Shown here in pieces: positions 18,904 to 28,397 of a stretch of DNA of 64,000 bases; positions within the stretch are counted from its first letter, which is position 1; the number at the start of each line of letters is the position of its first letter. Source of the DNA: Chitinophagales bacterium. Its GTDB lineage: Bacteria; Bacteroidota; Bacteroidia; Chitinophagales; Chitinophagaceae. Under the pieces are notes generated by a model that made no database searches, was not told where the DNA came from, and saw only the letters and a program-made list of their open reading frames with translations. The translations under genes and the position numbers were made by a program. The DNA is taken from NCBI GenBank assembly GCA_017303835.1, contig JAFLBI010000002.1, forward strand, positions 1-64,000, written 5' to 3'.

Positions 18904-20069
18904 TGAACACGGAAGGACGTAAGCGGATTTTAGTACTTTATGAGTATTTCTACCCGGGCTATAAAGCAGGCGGACCTGTGCAGTCGCTCCAGAACATGGT
19001 ATTGGCTTTACAAGACTATTATGATTTCTATGTGATTGCAAATGCTTACGATTTAAATGATACTGATTATTACAACGGTATTACTACGGATGATTGGAAT
19101 GAAGTGGTTTTAACAAAGGATGCCAGAGCAATACAAGTTTGGTATGCTTCGCATAAAAGTCCAGGTATTGTACAATTGAAACAGATCATAGAAGAACTTC
19201 AGCCGCACAAAGTGTATATCAATGGTATGTTTGCAAGAAACATCATTCAGTATCCACTTTGGCTGCGCAAATTAGAAGCTATTGCTACAGACGATTTGAT
19301 TGTCGCGCCGAGAGGTATGATACAAGAAGGCGCACTCGCTACCAAATCAACTAAGAAAAAAATTTATTTGGGCTTAATGCGTTCCTTAGGCTTGTTTGAT
19401 CAATTGCACTGGCATGCAACTACTGCTGATGAAGCGAAAGATATTTATCGTGAATTTGGTGAAGCACAGCAAGTTGTTGTTGCCGGAAATATTCCAAGGA
19501 AGCCTATTGCAAAGTTTCAGCATTTGGAGAAGCATCCGGGACAGTTACAGCTATTATATCTCTCAGTAATTACAGCCAAAAAGCAATTGTTGGAAACCTT
19601 ACAGGCTATGCTACAGATACCAGCTCATTATGCTTTACAATTCACCATTGCGGGGCCCATCAAGGAAGCTGATTACTGGGCAAAGTGTGAAGAGCTCATC
19701 AAACAAATGCCGTTGCATGTACAGGTAACATACGCTGGTGATATACATCCGCAACAAGTGCCTTCGATGATGCAACAGCACCATGCGCTGATTTTAATGA
19801 GCAAGGGAGAAAACTTTGGTCATGCATTATTCGAGTCCATGGCAGTGGGTAGGCCAATCATCACCAGTAGCCATACACCTTGGAATGATTTGCAAGTAAA
19901 GCAAGCCGGCTGGAATCTGGAATTAGCAGACCTGTCCAGTACAGTTGCACAGATTGCGATGATGGATCAGGAACAGTATGATGCTTTTTGTGGCGGGTCG
20001 CATCAGTTAGCAGTAAATTATTTTTCACAACAAGATTTTATACAACAGTATCAGCAATTGTTTGGCTAA
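18900..20069 (+). CDS. Glycosyltransferase family 4 protein
   Basis: A 389-residue GT-B glycosyltransferase. The N-terminal motif is YFYPGYKAGGPVQSLQNM, characteristic of GT4 enzymes acting in polysaccharide synthesis, and the donor site is LMSKGENFGHALFESMAVG (E-x7-E). Two adjacent ATG codons at 18900 and 18903 are both possible starts; the first overlaps the previous stop (ATGA). A 33-bp gap separates it from the carbamoyltransferase gene. Confidence 0.88.
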   Translation: MMNTEGRKRILVLYEYFYPGYKAGGPVQSLQNMVLALQDYYDFYVIANAYDLNDTDYYNGITTDDWNEVVLTKDARAIQVWYASHKSPGIVQLKQIIEELQPHKVYINGMFARNIIQYPLWLRKLEAIATDDLIVAPRGMIQEGALATKSTKKKIYLGLMRSLGLFDQLHWHATTADEAKDIYREFGEAQQVVVAGNIPRKPIAKFQHLEKHPGQLQLLYLSVITAKKQLLETLQAMLQIPAHYALQFTIAGPIKEADYWAKCEELIKQMPLHVQVTYAGDIHPQQVPSMMQQHHALILMSKGENFGHALFESMAVGRPIITSSHTPWNDLQVKQAGWNLELADLSSTVAQIAMMDQEQYDAFCGGSHQLAVNYFSQQDFIQQYQQLFG

Positions 20070-20102
20070 TGCCTTGCTGATAAAGGTTAATATAATACAA
20101 CA

Positions 20103-21833
20103 ATGATCATTCTTGGTATTAATGCATATCATGCAGATTCATCCGCCGCTATTTTCAAAGACGGACAGATGATTGCTGCTACAGAAGAAGAAAGATTCAG
20201 AAGGGTAAAACATTGGGCTGGCTTTCCATCCATGGCTATTGCTTTTTGTTTGAAAGAAGCCGGTGTTAGTTTGGAGGAGGTAGATCATATTGCAATTGGA
20301 CGCGATCCCAAAGCAAAGTTTATACGCAAACTTTTTTTCTTCGCGTCAAGGCCTTTTGAAACAGCGCAGCACGCTTTTGAACGTTTCTCGAACCAACAAC
20401 AAGTCGCCAGCTTGGAGCAGGAATTTGCCAAGCATTTTGGTATCAGTGCTTCAGCACTCAAGCAAAAAATTCATCAGGTAGAACACCATCGCAGTCATTT
20501 GGCTAGTGCTTTTTTTGCTTCACCTTTTGAAGAAGCTGCTGTACTGAGTATTGATGGTTCCGGAGATTTCTCAACCACTATGTTGGCTATTGGCAGAGGC
20601 AATCAGCTTGATGTGTTAGAGTCAATTGATTTTCCGCATTCTCTAGGTATTTTCTATACAGCTTTCACACAGTTGCTGGGCTTTCCGCATTATGGTGATG
20701 AATACAAGGTGATGGGTTTGGCACCTTATGGTGAACCCAAATATGTAGATGAGCTGCGTGATGTGGTGCAATTGATTCCAAATGGATTGTTCCGTTTGAA
20801 TCTGGATTATTTCCGTTCTCCCGGTAAAGGATTTGTTGCGTACAACAATGACAATATTCCAGCCATTCCACAAGCGTTCAGCACAAAGATGGAATCAGTA
20901 TTCGGTGCTGTGCGAAAAAAAGATGAACCACTGAAACAGGCACACAAAGATTTAGCAGCATCCGTACAGCGTATGGCTGAGCTGACCATCTTCCATGTGT
21001 TACACTATTTACATCAGCAAACTGGACTCACCAAAGTCTGTATTGCCGGTGGTGTGGCACAGAATAGTGTGGCTAACGGAAAGATCACCAGAAATACGCC
21101 TTTTAAAGAAGTTTATATTCCATCAGCCGGGCACGATGCGGGTATTTCCATGGGTGCTGCACAATATGTATATCATCAAACATTGAAAGCGCCAAGAGTA
21201 GCGCCCGTATTCTCTGCGTATACGGGTAGTCGCTTTGATAATGCCTATATCAAGTCTATGTTGGAGCAAAAAGGTATTGCATACAAAGAGATTCCTGATC
21301 CGGAATTATTCGACTACGTCTCTGATCGTTTGATTAATGCAGGTGTAGTGGGCTGGTTTAATGGGAGAGCAGAATTTGGTCCGCGTGCACTGGGTGCGCG
21401 TTCTATTCTCGCTGATCCAGGCAGGGCCGATGCAAAAGATTTATTGAATAGCAAGATCAAGCGCAGAGAGAGTTTTCGTCCCTTTGCACCTAGTATTCTC
21501 AAAGAGTATGTAGCAGAATATTTTGAGCTGGATGAGCCGGTACCTTTTATGGAGAAAGTATTTCCCATACGTGTAGAGAAAAGAACTATCATACCGGCTG
21601 TTACCCATGTGGATGGAACTGGTCGTCTGCAATCAGTAGATGCAGCAGTATCGCCTAGGTATTATGCATTGATTGATGCGTTTCGGAAAAAGAAAGGGAT
21701 TCCTATCTTACTCAATACTTCCTTCAACGAGAACGAACCCATCGTGAATACACCTGAAGAAGCTTTGGATTGTTATCTCCGTACCCAGATGGATATGTTG
21801 GTGATGGAGAATATTGTGGTGGAGAGGAAATAA
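20103..21833 (+). CDS. Carbamoyltransferase (NodU/CmcH family)
   Basis: A 576-residue O-carbamoyltransferase. The N-terminal ASKHA-like domain starts LGINAYHADSSAAIF with the conserved H-x-DSSA motif, continues with ATEEERFRRVKHW and HHRSHLASAFFASPF, and the second ATP-binding part has LSIDGSGDFSTT. The C-terminal YrdC-like-associated region shows GRAEFGPRALGARSIL and NTSFNENEPIV. Enzymes of this family transfer a carbamoyl group from carbamoyl phosphate to a sugar hydroxyl. In this setting it most likely carbamoylates a sugar of the surface glycan. The length is normal. Confidence 0.92.
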   Translation: MIILGINAYHADSSAAIFKDGQMIAATEEERFRRVKHWAGFPSMAIAFCLKEAGVSLEEVDHIAIGRDPKAKFIRKLFFFASRPFETAQHAFERFSNQQQVASLEQEFAKHFGISASALKQKIHQVEHHRSHLASAFFASPFEEAAVLSIDGSGDFSTTMLAIGRGNQLDVLESIDFPHSLGIFYTAFTQLLGFPHYGDEYKVMGLAPYGEPKYVDELRDVVQLIPNGLFRLNLDYFRSPGKGFVAYNNDNIPAIPQAFSTKMESVFGAVRKKDEPLKQAHKDLAASVQRMAELTIFHVLHYLHQQTGLTKVCIAGGVAQNSVANGKITRNTPFKEVYIPSAGHDAGISMGAAQYVYHQTLKAPRVAPVFSAYTGSRFDNAYIKSMLEQKGIAYKEIPDPELFDYVSDRLINAGVVGWFNGRAEFGPRALGARSILADPGRADAKDLLNSKIKRRESFRPFAPSILKEYVAEYFELDEPVPFMEKVFPIRVEKRTIIPAVTHVDGTGRLQSVDAAVSPRYYALIDAFRKKKGIPILLNTSFNENEPIVNTPEEALDCYLRTQMDMLVMENIVVERK

Positions 21834-21919
21834 GAATTAAAAATTAACAATTAAGAATTGTTTAGGCTAATCGTCTATCGTCAATTGAAAATTGGCAATC
21901 GACAATAATCAATAACCAA
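21834..21919 (+). repeat. Short AT-rich intergenic repeat
   Basis: An 86-bp gap dominated by AATTAA/AATTAAGAATTG words like those at 15.57 and 15.77 kb, followed by a small inverted repeat around 21880-21900 (TCAATTGAAAATTGGC). No gene or clear terminator is visible. The likeness to the 15.6-15.8 kb words suggests a recurring intergenic element family of this genome. Confidence 0.4.
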
Positions 21920-22663
21920 TTGAAAGTCTCCATCATCACCGCTACGTTTAATAGTGCTGCCACTGTGCTGGATACCCTGAAAAGTGTTCAGTCGCAAACC
22001 TGGCAGGAGCTGGAGCATATTGTGGTGGATGGTGCTTCTATAGATGATACGCTTCGTTTATTGGAAGCTGGCAAACACCGCGGGCCTTTTGTGAGCGAGC
22101 CTGATAAAGGCATTTATGATGCCATGAATAAGGGTATTCAAATGGCATCTGGAGAGATTGTAGGGATCCTGAATTCGGATGATGTATATGCCAATCCGAC
22201 GATTATTGAAAAGGTGGTTCAGCTTTTTGAGCAAACCGGTGCCGATGCAGTTTATGGCGATTTATGGTATGTGGATGCAGCTGATATGCAGCGTGTAACT
22301 CGGAAATGGGTGGCGGGCACCTATCGCAGAGAAGCTTTTTTATATGGCTGGATGCCGCCGCACCCTACTTTTTTTGTGCGGAAAAGCGTCTATGCGCAAT
22401 ACGGTTTATTCAATCTGGATATGTATACAGCAGCTGATTATGAGTTGATGCTGCGGTTTTTGTATAAATATCAAATTCCCGCTGCATATTTGCCGGAAGT
22501 GATGGTGAAAATGCGGGTGGGTGGGGCCAGTAATCAATCCCTCAAAAACCGCCTCTTAGCCAATAAAGGCGATCGCCTGGCCTGGAAGGTGAACGGACTC
22601 AAACCTTACTGGTTCACTGTAACTTTGAAGCCGATCAGAAAGATCACACAATTCATTACATGA
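21920..22663 (+). CDS. Glycosyltransferase family 2 protein
   Basis: A 247-residue GT-A glycosyltransferase of the WcaE-like group. It begins KVSIITATFNSAATVLDTL, has HIVVDGASIDDTL and the SEPDKGIYDAMNKGIQMASG stretch, and the metal-binding motif GILNSDDVYANP near residue 87. The TTG start at 21920 is chosen because the first beta strand begins right after it and no ATG precedes it. An ATGA overlap links it to the next gene. The likely role is adding a sugar in the glycan repeat. Confidence 0.9.
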   Translation: MKVSIITATFNSAATVLDTLKSVQSQTWQELEHIVVDGASIDDTLRLLEAGKHRGPFVSEPDKGIYDAMNKGIQMASGEIVGILNSDDVYANPTIIEKVVQLFEQTGADAVYGDLWYVDAADMQRVTRKWVAGTYRREAFLYGWMPPHPTFFVRKSVYAQYGLFNLDMYTAADYELMLRFLYKYQIPAAYLPEVMVKMRVGGASNQSLKNRLLANKGDRLAWKVNGLKPYWFTVTLKPIRKITQFIT

Positions 22664-23622
22664 AGAAAGCACTTATAATTGGTGTTTCCGGACAGGATGG
22701 GGCATACTTGGCTGAGTTTTTGTTAAAACAAGGCTATGAAGTATTTGGTGGCTCCCGTGATGCTGGAGTCAATGCGTTCTCCTCTTTACAAAAAATCGGA
22801 ATAAAAGAGAATGTAAAACCAGTATCAGTTAGTTTGATTGATTTTAGGAGCATTCTTCAAGTCCTTAATAAAATAAAGCCTGATGAAATTTATAACCTTT
22901 CGGGGCAGAGTTCTGTAGGATTATCTTTTGAGCAACCTGTTGAGACTTTGGAGAGTATTAGTGTTGGTACTTTAAATCTGCTTGAGGCTGTTAGGTATAT
23001 TTCTTCACCGATAAAAATTTATAATGCTGGTTCAAGCGAATGTTTCGGTGATGCTATGGTTATGCCAGCTAATGAAGAAACACCTTTTAGACCACGAAGT
23101 CCTTATGCCGTGGCGAAAGCTGCAGCATTCTGGAAAGTATCCAATTACAGAGAAGCGTATAATATTTTTGCCAGTACTGGTATATTATTTAACCATGAGT
23201 CACCATTAAGACCCGAACGTTTCGTGACCAGAAAAATTATTAGATCAGCTTGTAGAATCAGTAAGGGAGAAAATTTGCGTCTTAAGTTGGGTAATCTGAA
23301 TATAGAACGAGATTGGGGTTGGGCACCTGAATATGTTCAAGCAATGTGGTTAATGATGCAGCAAGATCAGCCTGATGACTTTGTGATTGCAACTGGTCGC
23401 TCTGTATCTCTACAGTATTTCGTCGATTATACTTTTCGTGCCCTAAATATGAATTACAAAGAATATGTGGATGTAGATACTTCTTTATTCAGACCTACTG
23501 ATTTGTTATATGGAAAGGCGGATCCGTCCAAGGCCGAAAAAGTTTTAGGCTGGAGAGCAGCTACATTTGTTGAAAATGTGATTGACAAAATGATAGAATC
23601 TGAATTAAGCACATTTAAATAA
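22660..23622 (+). CDS. GDP-mannose 4,6-dehydratase-like SDR enzyme
   Basis: A 320-residue extended short-chain dehydrogenase. The nucleotide motif [19 protein letters not shown] and the [15 protein letters not shown] segment are almost those of Gmd, and the catalytic triad is present as SSE near residue 125 plus YAVAK. It is about 50 residues shorter than Gmd and lacks the RRSS segment that in Gmd binds the NADP 2'-phosphate. It lies 2 bp before the true gmd, and its DNA is visibly more AT-rich. It could be a second dehydratase, a GDP-4-keto-sugar reductase or an epimerase; the substrate is probably a GDP-sugar (inference). Confidence 0.75.
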   Translation: MKKALIIGVSGQDGAYLAEFLLKQGYEVFGGSRDAGVNAFSSLQKIGIKENVKPVSVSLIDFRSILQVLNKIKPDEIYNLSGQSSVGLSFEQPVETLESISVGTLNLLEAVRYISSPIKIYNAGSSECFGDAMVMPANEETPFRPRSPYAVAKAAAFWKVSNYREAYNIFASTGILFNHESPLRPERFVTRKIIRSACRISKGENLRLKLGNLNIERDWGWAPEYVQAMWLMMQQDQPDDFVIATGRSVSLQYFVDYTFRALNMNYKEYVDVDTSLFRPTDLLYGKADPSKAEKVLGWRAATFVENVIDKMIESELSTFK

Positions 23623-23624
23623 TT

Positions 23625-24734
23625 ATGAAGAAAGCATTAATCACGGGTATTACGGGTCAGGACGGGGCATACTTGGCCGAACTGTTACTGAAGAAGGGCT
23701 ATCAGGTGCATGGCATCAAGCGTAGAAGTTCTTTGTTCAACACCCAGCGTATCGATCATTTTTATGAAGATCCGCATATTGAAGACAGACACTTGCATTT
23801 ACATTATGGCGATTTAACGGATAGTACCAACCTGATCCGCATCATTCAGGAAGTACAGCCGGATGAGATTTATAACCTGGCAGCCATGAGCCATGTGCAC
23901 GTAAGTTTTGAAACACCGGAATACACGGCCAATGCCGATGGTATTGGTGCATTGAGAATATTGGAAGCGATTCGTTTACTCGGTCTCACCCAAAAAACCA
24001 AATTCTATCAGGCATCTACATCTGAGTTATATGGTTTGGTACAAGCCGTTCCACAGAGTGAGACTACGCCTTTTTATCCAAGAAGTCCGTACGCAGTAGC
24101 CAAACTTTATGCTTATTGGATTACCGTAAACTACCGAGAAGCATATAATATGTATGCCTGCAATGGTATTTTATTCAACCACGAATCACCGACCCGCGGG
24201 GAAACTTTTGTGACCAGAAAGATTACCCGTGGTGTAGCTAAGATTGCTTTGGGCTTACAGCAAACCATTTTCTTAGGCAACCTGGATGCACAGCGCGACT
24301 GGGGCCATGCCAAGGATTATGTAGAAGCGATGTGGCTCATGCTGCAGCAGGATACAGCAGAAGACTTTGTGGTAGCAACAGGTACGACGACCTATATCCG
24401 CGACTTTGTACGCATGGCTTTTGCAGAAGTGGGTGTGGAATTGGAGTTTAAAGGCACTGGCGAAGCAGAAGTGGGTGTTGTTGTCAATAATGGCGGTAAC
24501 GATAAGATCAAGATCGGTCAGGAAGTGGTGAAAGTAGATCCAAGGTATTACCGCCCTACAGAAGTTGACCTCTTAATCGGCGACCCCACCAAAGCACAAA
24601 CCAAGCTAGGCTGGAAGCCTAAATACACGCTGGCTTCAATGGTGAAGGAAATGGTAGCAAGTGATACAGAATTGTTCAAGAAAGAGCAGTTACTGAAAGA
24701 GAGCGGGTACCAGATTAAGAATGAATTTGAATAG
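23625..24734 (+). CDS. gmd: GDP-mannose 4,6-dehydratase
   Basis: A 369-residue extended SDR enzyme that converts GDP-D-mannose to GDP-4-keto-6-deoxy-D-mannose, the first step to GDP-L-fucose. It shows [19 protein letters not shown], the NADP-binding [17 protein letters not shown], the active-site TSELYG and [10 protein letters not shown], and [18 protein letters not shown], all diagnostic of Gmd. Length and motif order are normal. The product is the substrate of Fcl, encoded 41 bp downstream. A small hairpin lies between the two genes. Confidence 0.96.
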   Translation: MKKALITGITGQDGAYLAELLLKKGYQVHGIKRRSSLFNTQRIDHFYEDPHIEDRHLHLHYGDLTDSTNLIRIIQEVQPDEIYNLAAMSHVHVSFETPEYTANADGIGALRILEAIRLLGLTQKTKFYQASTSELYGLVQAVPQSETTPFYPRSPYAVAKLYAYWITVNYREAYNMYACNGILFNHESPTRGETFVTRKITRGVAKIALGLQQTIFLGNLDAQRDWGHAKDYVEAMWLMLQQDTAEDFVVATGTTTYIRDFVRMAFAEVGVELEFKGTGEAEVGVVVNNGGNDKIKIGQEVVKVDPRYYRPTEVDLLIGDPTKAQTKLGWKPKYTLASMVKEMVASDTELFKKEQLLKESGYQIKNEFE

Positions 24735-24742
24735 AGCTAATG

Positions 24743-24765
24743 GCTGATGGTCGATAGACCATAGC
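24743..24765. other. Small hairpin between gmd and fcl
   Basis: In the 41-bp gap GCT-G-ATGGTC pairs with GACCAT-AGC around a GATA loop, with one bulged G. There is no T-run, so it is not a standard terminator; it could affect mRNA stability or partial termination between the two genes. Confidence 0.4.
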
Positions 24766-24775
24766 AAAGGAATCA

Positions 24776-25708
24776 ATGGAAAAAGCATCTAAGATATACA
24801 TCGCCGGACACCGAGGAATGGTGGGAAGCGCACTCGTGCGCAAACTGGAGCAGGAAGGCTATAGCAATATTGTTACCAGAACCTCTAAGGACTTGGATCT
24901 GCGTAACCAGCAGGCAGTGGCGGACTTCTTTGCACAAGAAAAGCCGGACTATGTTTTTCTGGCTGCAGCCAAAGTGGGTGGTATCGTAGCGAATAATACC
25001 TACCGCGCAGAGTTTATCTATGATAACCTGATGATGGAGAGCAATATCATCCACCACAGCTATGTAAATGGCGTTAAGAAATTATTGTTCCTGGGTTCAT
25101 CTTGTATCTATCCTAAACTGGCGCCTCAGCCACTGAAGGAGGAATACCTGCTCAGTGGTTATCTGGAATACACCAATCAGCCTTATGCAGTGGCTAAGAT
25201 TGCAGGTATTGAGTTGTGCGATAGCTATCGTGCACAATATGGTTGCAATTTTATCTCGGCGATGCCAACGAATTTGTATGGCCCGAATGATAATTATGAT
25301 TTAGAGAAAAGTCATGTATTACCAGCCATGCTGCGCAAGTTCATCACAGCAAAGCGTAACAATTTACCCGAAGTAGAATTATGGGGCACAGGCAGTCCGA
25401 GAAGAGAGTTCCTGCATGTAGATGATCTAGCCACAGCTTGTTTACACTTAATGGAACATTACAGTGAGCAGGGATTGGTGAATATTGGTACGGGCGAAGA
25501 TGTAACGATCAAGGAATTGGCTGAGTTGATACAAGGTATCGTAGGGTATGCAGGCAATATCCGTTGGAACACCAACAAGCCAGATGGTACACCAAGAAAA
25601 CTGATGGATGTAAGCAAGATCAACAGCTTCGGCTGGAAAGCCAGTATTGACCTGCCAACAGGCATTAAAATGGTATACGAATCAATCAAAGACACAAACT
25701 GGAACTAA
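24776..25708 (+). CDS. fcl: GDP-L-fucose synthase
   Basis: A 310-residue SDR epimerase/reductase that converts GDP-4-keto-6-deoxy-D-mannose to GDP-L-fucose with NADPH. The coenzyme motif is AGHRGMVGSALVRKLEQ, followed by the family-specific LAAAKVGGIVANNTYRAEF, LGSSCIYPKLAPQPL and the catalytic YAVAKIAGIELC, then TNLYGPNDNYDLEKSHVLPA. The length is typical. Together with gmd it gives a complete GDP-L-fucose branch. RmlB begins 5 bp downstream. Confidence 0.96.
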   Translation: MEKASKIYIAGHRGMVGSALVRKLEQEGYSNIVTRTSKDLDLRNQQAVADFFAQEKPDYVFLAAAKVGGIVANNTYRAEFIYDNLMMESNIIHHSYVNGVKKLLFLGSSCIYPKLAPQPLKEEYLLSGYLEYTNQPYAVAKIAGIELCDSYRAQYGCNFISAMPTNLYGPNDNYDLEKSHVLPAMLRKFITAKRNNLPEVELWGTGSPRREFLHVDDLATACLHLMEHYSEQGLVNIGTGEDVTIKELAELIQGIVGYAGNIRWNTNKPDGTPRKLMDVSKINSFGWKASIDLPTGIKMVYESIKDTNWN

Positions 25709-25713
25709 ATACT

Positions 25714-26769
25714 ATGTCAAAGAAAATACTGATTACAGGAGGCGCAGGATTTATTGGCTCTCATGTAGTGCGTTTATTCGTGAATAAGTATCCTGATTAC
25801 ACGATTGTGAATCTGGATGCCTTGACTTATGCGGGAAATCTGGAGAATCTGAAAGATATTCAAGACAAACCTAATTATCGTTTTGAGCGTGTGAACTTGT
25901 TAGATGCAACTGCATTGGAAACTGTGTTCACGAAACACCATATCACCGATGTGGTGCATTTGGCTGCAGAAAGTCATGTGGATCGTTCTATCGTCTCACC
26001 ATTAGATTTCGTATACACCAATGTGATTGGCACGGTGAACTTGTTGAATACCGCCAAGAATTGCTGGAAAGCTGATTTGGATCAACATCGTTTCTACCAT
26101 ATTTCTACAGATGAAGTATATGGTACATTGGGTGAGACTGGTTTGTTTACCGAACAAACGGCTTACGATCCAAGATCTCCTTATTCAGCTAGTAAAGCAG
26201 CATCCGATCACTTTGTGCGTGCTTATGGCGAAACCTACCACATGCAGGTGGTGGTATCGAACTGCTCCAATAATTATGGTCCTTATCATTTCCCTGAGAA
26301 ATTGATTCCGCTCTTCATTCATAATATCATCAACAACAAACCATTGCCTGTATATGGTGATGGCTTGTACACACGCGATTGGTTGTATGTAAAAGACCAC
26401 GCATTGGCAATTGATTTGATTTTCCACAAGGGTAAATCAGGCGATACCTATAATATTGGTGGCTTTAACGAGTGGAAGAATATTGATCTGGTGAAAATCT
26501 TGTGCAAACTGATGGATGAGAAACTGGGTAGAACACCAGGCACCAGCGAACAGTTGATTACTTATGTAAAAGACAGACCTGGTCACGACAGACGTTATGC
26601 GATTGATGCCAGTAAAATCAATAAAGAACTGGGTTGGAAACCAACTGTTACTTTTGAGCAGGGCTTAGCAGAAACCATTGACTGGTATTTAAGCAACACA
26701 GAATGGTTAAACCATGTAACAAGTGGTGCTTACCAGCAGTATTACGAGAACATGTACGCAAACAGATAA
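25714..26769 (+). CDS. rfbB: dTDP-glucose 4,6-dehydratase
   Basis: A 351-residue extended SDR enzyme (RmlB). It dehydrates dTDP-D-glucose to dTDP-4-keto-6-deoxy-D-glucose using bound NAD. Motifs: ITGGAGFIGSHVVRLF, LAAESHVDRSI, STDEVYGTLGE with the catalytic Asp-Glu, YSASKAASDHFVRAY and NCSNNYGPYHFPEKLIP. It is followed 1 bp later by rmlC and then rmlA, an ordinary order for dTDP-sugar operons. The product feeds the RmlC epimerase. Confidence 0.96.
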   Translation: MSKKILITGGAGFIGSHVVRLFVNKYPDYTIVNLDALTYAGNLENLKDIQDKPNYRFERVNLLDATALETVFTKHHITDVVHLAAESHVDRSIVSPLDFVYTNVIGTVNLLNTAKNCWKADLDQHRFYHISTDEVYGTLGETGLFTEQTAYDPRSPYSASKAASDHFVRAYGETYHMQVVVSNCSNNYGPYHFPEKLIPLFIHNIINNKPLPVYGDGLYTRDWLYVKDHALAIDLIFHKGKSGDTYNIGGFNEWKNIDLVKILCKLMDEKLGRTPGTSEQLITYVKDRPGHDRRYAIDASKINKELGWKPTVTFEQGLAETIDWYLSNTEWLNHVTSGAYQQYYENMYANR

Positions 26770-26770
26770 G

Positions 26771-27328
26771 ATGCAGGTAGAACAGACGAAATTGAAAGAT
26801 TGCTATTTAATCAAAGACACAGTCTTTGGTGATGCGCGAGGTTATTTCTTTGAGAGCTTTAATCAGCAACGTTTTGCTGAGCTTACTGGCATCGATGTGC
26901 AGTTTGTGCAGGATAACCAATCTAAATCAGGCTATGGCGTACTGCGTGGCCTGCATTATCAGGTAGGTGAACATGTGCAGGCTAAGTTGGTGCGTGTACT
27001 ACATGGTAAAGTATTGGATGTGGTGGTCGACTTACGTAAAGAATCCCCCAGCTTTGGTCAGTACTTAGCTGTTGAATTAAGTGAAGAGAATCATCTGCAG
27101 TTGTTTGTGCCACGTGGGTTTGCGCATGGGTTTTCTGTGCTGAGTGAAACAGCCGTATTCTTCTATAAGTGCGATAACTATTACAATAAAGATGCAGAGG
27201 GCGGTATCATGTACAATGATCCTGCTTTCAATATCGATTGGCAGATTCCTGCTGAGTCAGTACTCCTTTCTGAAAAAGATAAGACGCAGCTTTCTTTTGC
27301 AGAAGCCATCAAAACCTTGAATTTCTAA
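26771..27328 (+). CDS. rfbC: dTDP-4-dehydrorhamnose 3,5-epimerase
   Basis: A 185-residue cupin (RmlC). ATG 26771 gives a normal-length protein; an upstream start at 26723 would overlap rmlB and adds non-homologous residues. Signatures: FGDARGYFFESFNQQRF, the core LRGLHYQVGEHVQAKLVRV with the catalytic His, and LFVPRGFAHGFSVLSE with the second conserved His. It converts dTDP-4-keto-6-deoxy-D-glucose to the L-lyxo form, precursor of dTDP-L-rhamnose. No rmlD reductase is seen in the window. Confidence 0.95.
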   Translation: MQVEQTKLKDCYLIKDTVFGDARGYFFESFNQQRFAELTGIDVQFVQDNQSKSGYGVLRGLHYQVGEHVQAKLVRVLHGKVLDVVVDLRKESPSFGQYLAVELSEENHLQLFVPRGFAHGFSVLSETAVFFYKCDNYYNKDAEGGIMYNDPAFNIDWQIPAESVLLSEKDKTQLSFAEAIKTLNF

Positions 27329-27331
27329 ATC

Positions 27332-28192
27332 ATGAAAGGCATTATACTCGCCGGAGGTTCCGGCACACGTTTGTATCCCATCACAAAGGCTATCAGTAAG
27401 CAGTTGATGCCTATCTACGACAAGCCGATGATTTATTATCCGCTGTCGATCCTGATGTTGGCGGGTATCAAAGAAATCCTCATCATCACAACACCGGAAG
27501 ATCAGTCGCAATTCCAGCGTCTGCTAGGTGATGGTAGTGATGTTGGCTGTCGCTTTGAATATGCGGTGCAGGAAGTGCCTAATGGACTTGCACAAGCTTT
27601 TGTGATTGGTGCACCTTTCATCGGAAAGGATAAAGTGGCCCTGATTTTGGGTGACAATATTTTCTATGGTGCGGGCTTCAGCAAATTGGTTCAATCCTTT
27701 AACGATGTGGAAGGTGCAGCAGTGTTTGCTTATGAAGTGCACGATCCTGAGCGTTATGGTGTAGTGGAGTTTGACGAGCAGTTTAAAGCAATCAGTATTG
27801 AGGAGAAGCCCAAAGCGCCTAAGTCGAATTATGCCGTACCCGGACTTTACTTCTATGATAATGAGGTAGTGGATATTGCTGCCAATATCAAACCCTCACC
27901 AAGGGGTGAGTACGAGATTACCGACGTGAACAATGAATACCTCAGAAGGGGCAAGCTTCAGGTTGGAGTGATGAACAGGGGTACTGCTTGGTTGGATACC
28001 GGAACTTTCGACTCTTTGAGCGATGCTTGTGAGTTTGTTCGCGTAATTGAGAAGCGCCAGAGCCAGAAAATAGGTTGCATTGAGGAGATTGCCTACCGTA
28101 TGGGCTTTATCGATCATGCACAGCTACTGTTACTGGCCGATCGTTATGCCAAGAGTGGCTACGGGGAGTATCTAAGAAAGGTGAAGAAGTAG
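27332..28192 (+). CDS. rfbA: Glucose-1-phosphate thymidylyltransferase
   Basis: A 286-residue nucleotidyltransferase (RmlA) that makes dTDP-glucose from dTTP and glucose-1-phosphate, the entry step for rmlB and rmlC. It shows [35 protein letters not shown], the metal-binding [11 protein letters not shown] and [16 protein letters not shown]. It is the last gene of the polysaccharide locus and is followed by a good intrinsic terminator at 28222-28270. Confidence 0.96.
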   Translation: MKGIILAGGSGTRLYPITKAISKQLMPIYDKPMIYYPLSILMLAGIKEILIITTPEDQSQFQRLLGDGSDVGCRFEYAVQEVPNGLAQAFVIGAPFIGKDKVALILGDNIFYGAGFSKLVQSFNDVEGAAVFAYEVHDPERYGVVEFDEQFKAISIEEKPKAPKSNYAVPGLYFYDNEVVDIAANIKPSPRGEYEITDVNNEYLRRGKLQVGVMNRGTAWLDTGTFDSLSDACEFVRVIEKRQSQKIGCIEEIAYRMGFIDHAQLLLLADRYAKSGYGEYLRKVKK

Positions 28193-28221
28193 GAAAACGG
28201 CATTTGTAGAAAATATTTACT

Positions 28222-28270
28222 GAATCCGACTTAAACAGTTTAACAAAGCTGTGTGGGTCGGATTTTTAAT
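28222..28270 (+). terminator. Intrinsic terminator after rfbA
   Basis: AATCCGAC at 28223-28230 pairs perfectly with GTCGGATT at 28257-28264, an inner ACAG/CTGT pair can form, and the stem is followed by TTTAATTT. It closes the 28-kb polysaccharide locus. The loop contains the palindrome TTAAACAGTTTAA (28231-28243), which also resembles the candidate carotenoid operator. Confidence 0.7.
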
Positions 28271-28284
28271 TTGTCAGATTCATG

Positions 28285-28375
28285 AATTTGTTTAACTTAA
28301 ATTTATAAATAGTATATTTTTTTAATCTGATAGGCTGGAATATTCAAGATTAGAATAAAATAGTTAAACAAAATT
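28285..28375 (+). promoter_or_regulatory. Candidate promoter and operator region of the CarH-like gene
   Basis: AATTTGTTTAAC (28285-28296) and GTTAAACAAAATT (28363-28375) form an inverted repeat flanking the likely promoter. The left arm includes a TTTG (28287-28290) that, 22 bp later, is followed by TATATTTT (28313-28320), close to the Bacteroidota TTTG/TAnnTTTG promoter. The placement fits autoregulation by the MerR protein encoded at 28398. The assignment is by pattern only. Confidence 0.45.
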
Positions 28376-28397
28376 CTTTCTACTCTGTTTTATTGAT

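Noticed and set aside
26723-26770. Upstream start for rfbC
   Set aside because: It would overlap the end of rfbB; ATG 26771 gives the standard RmlC N-terminus.
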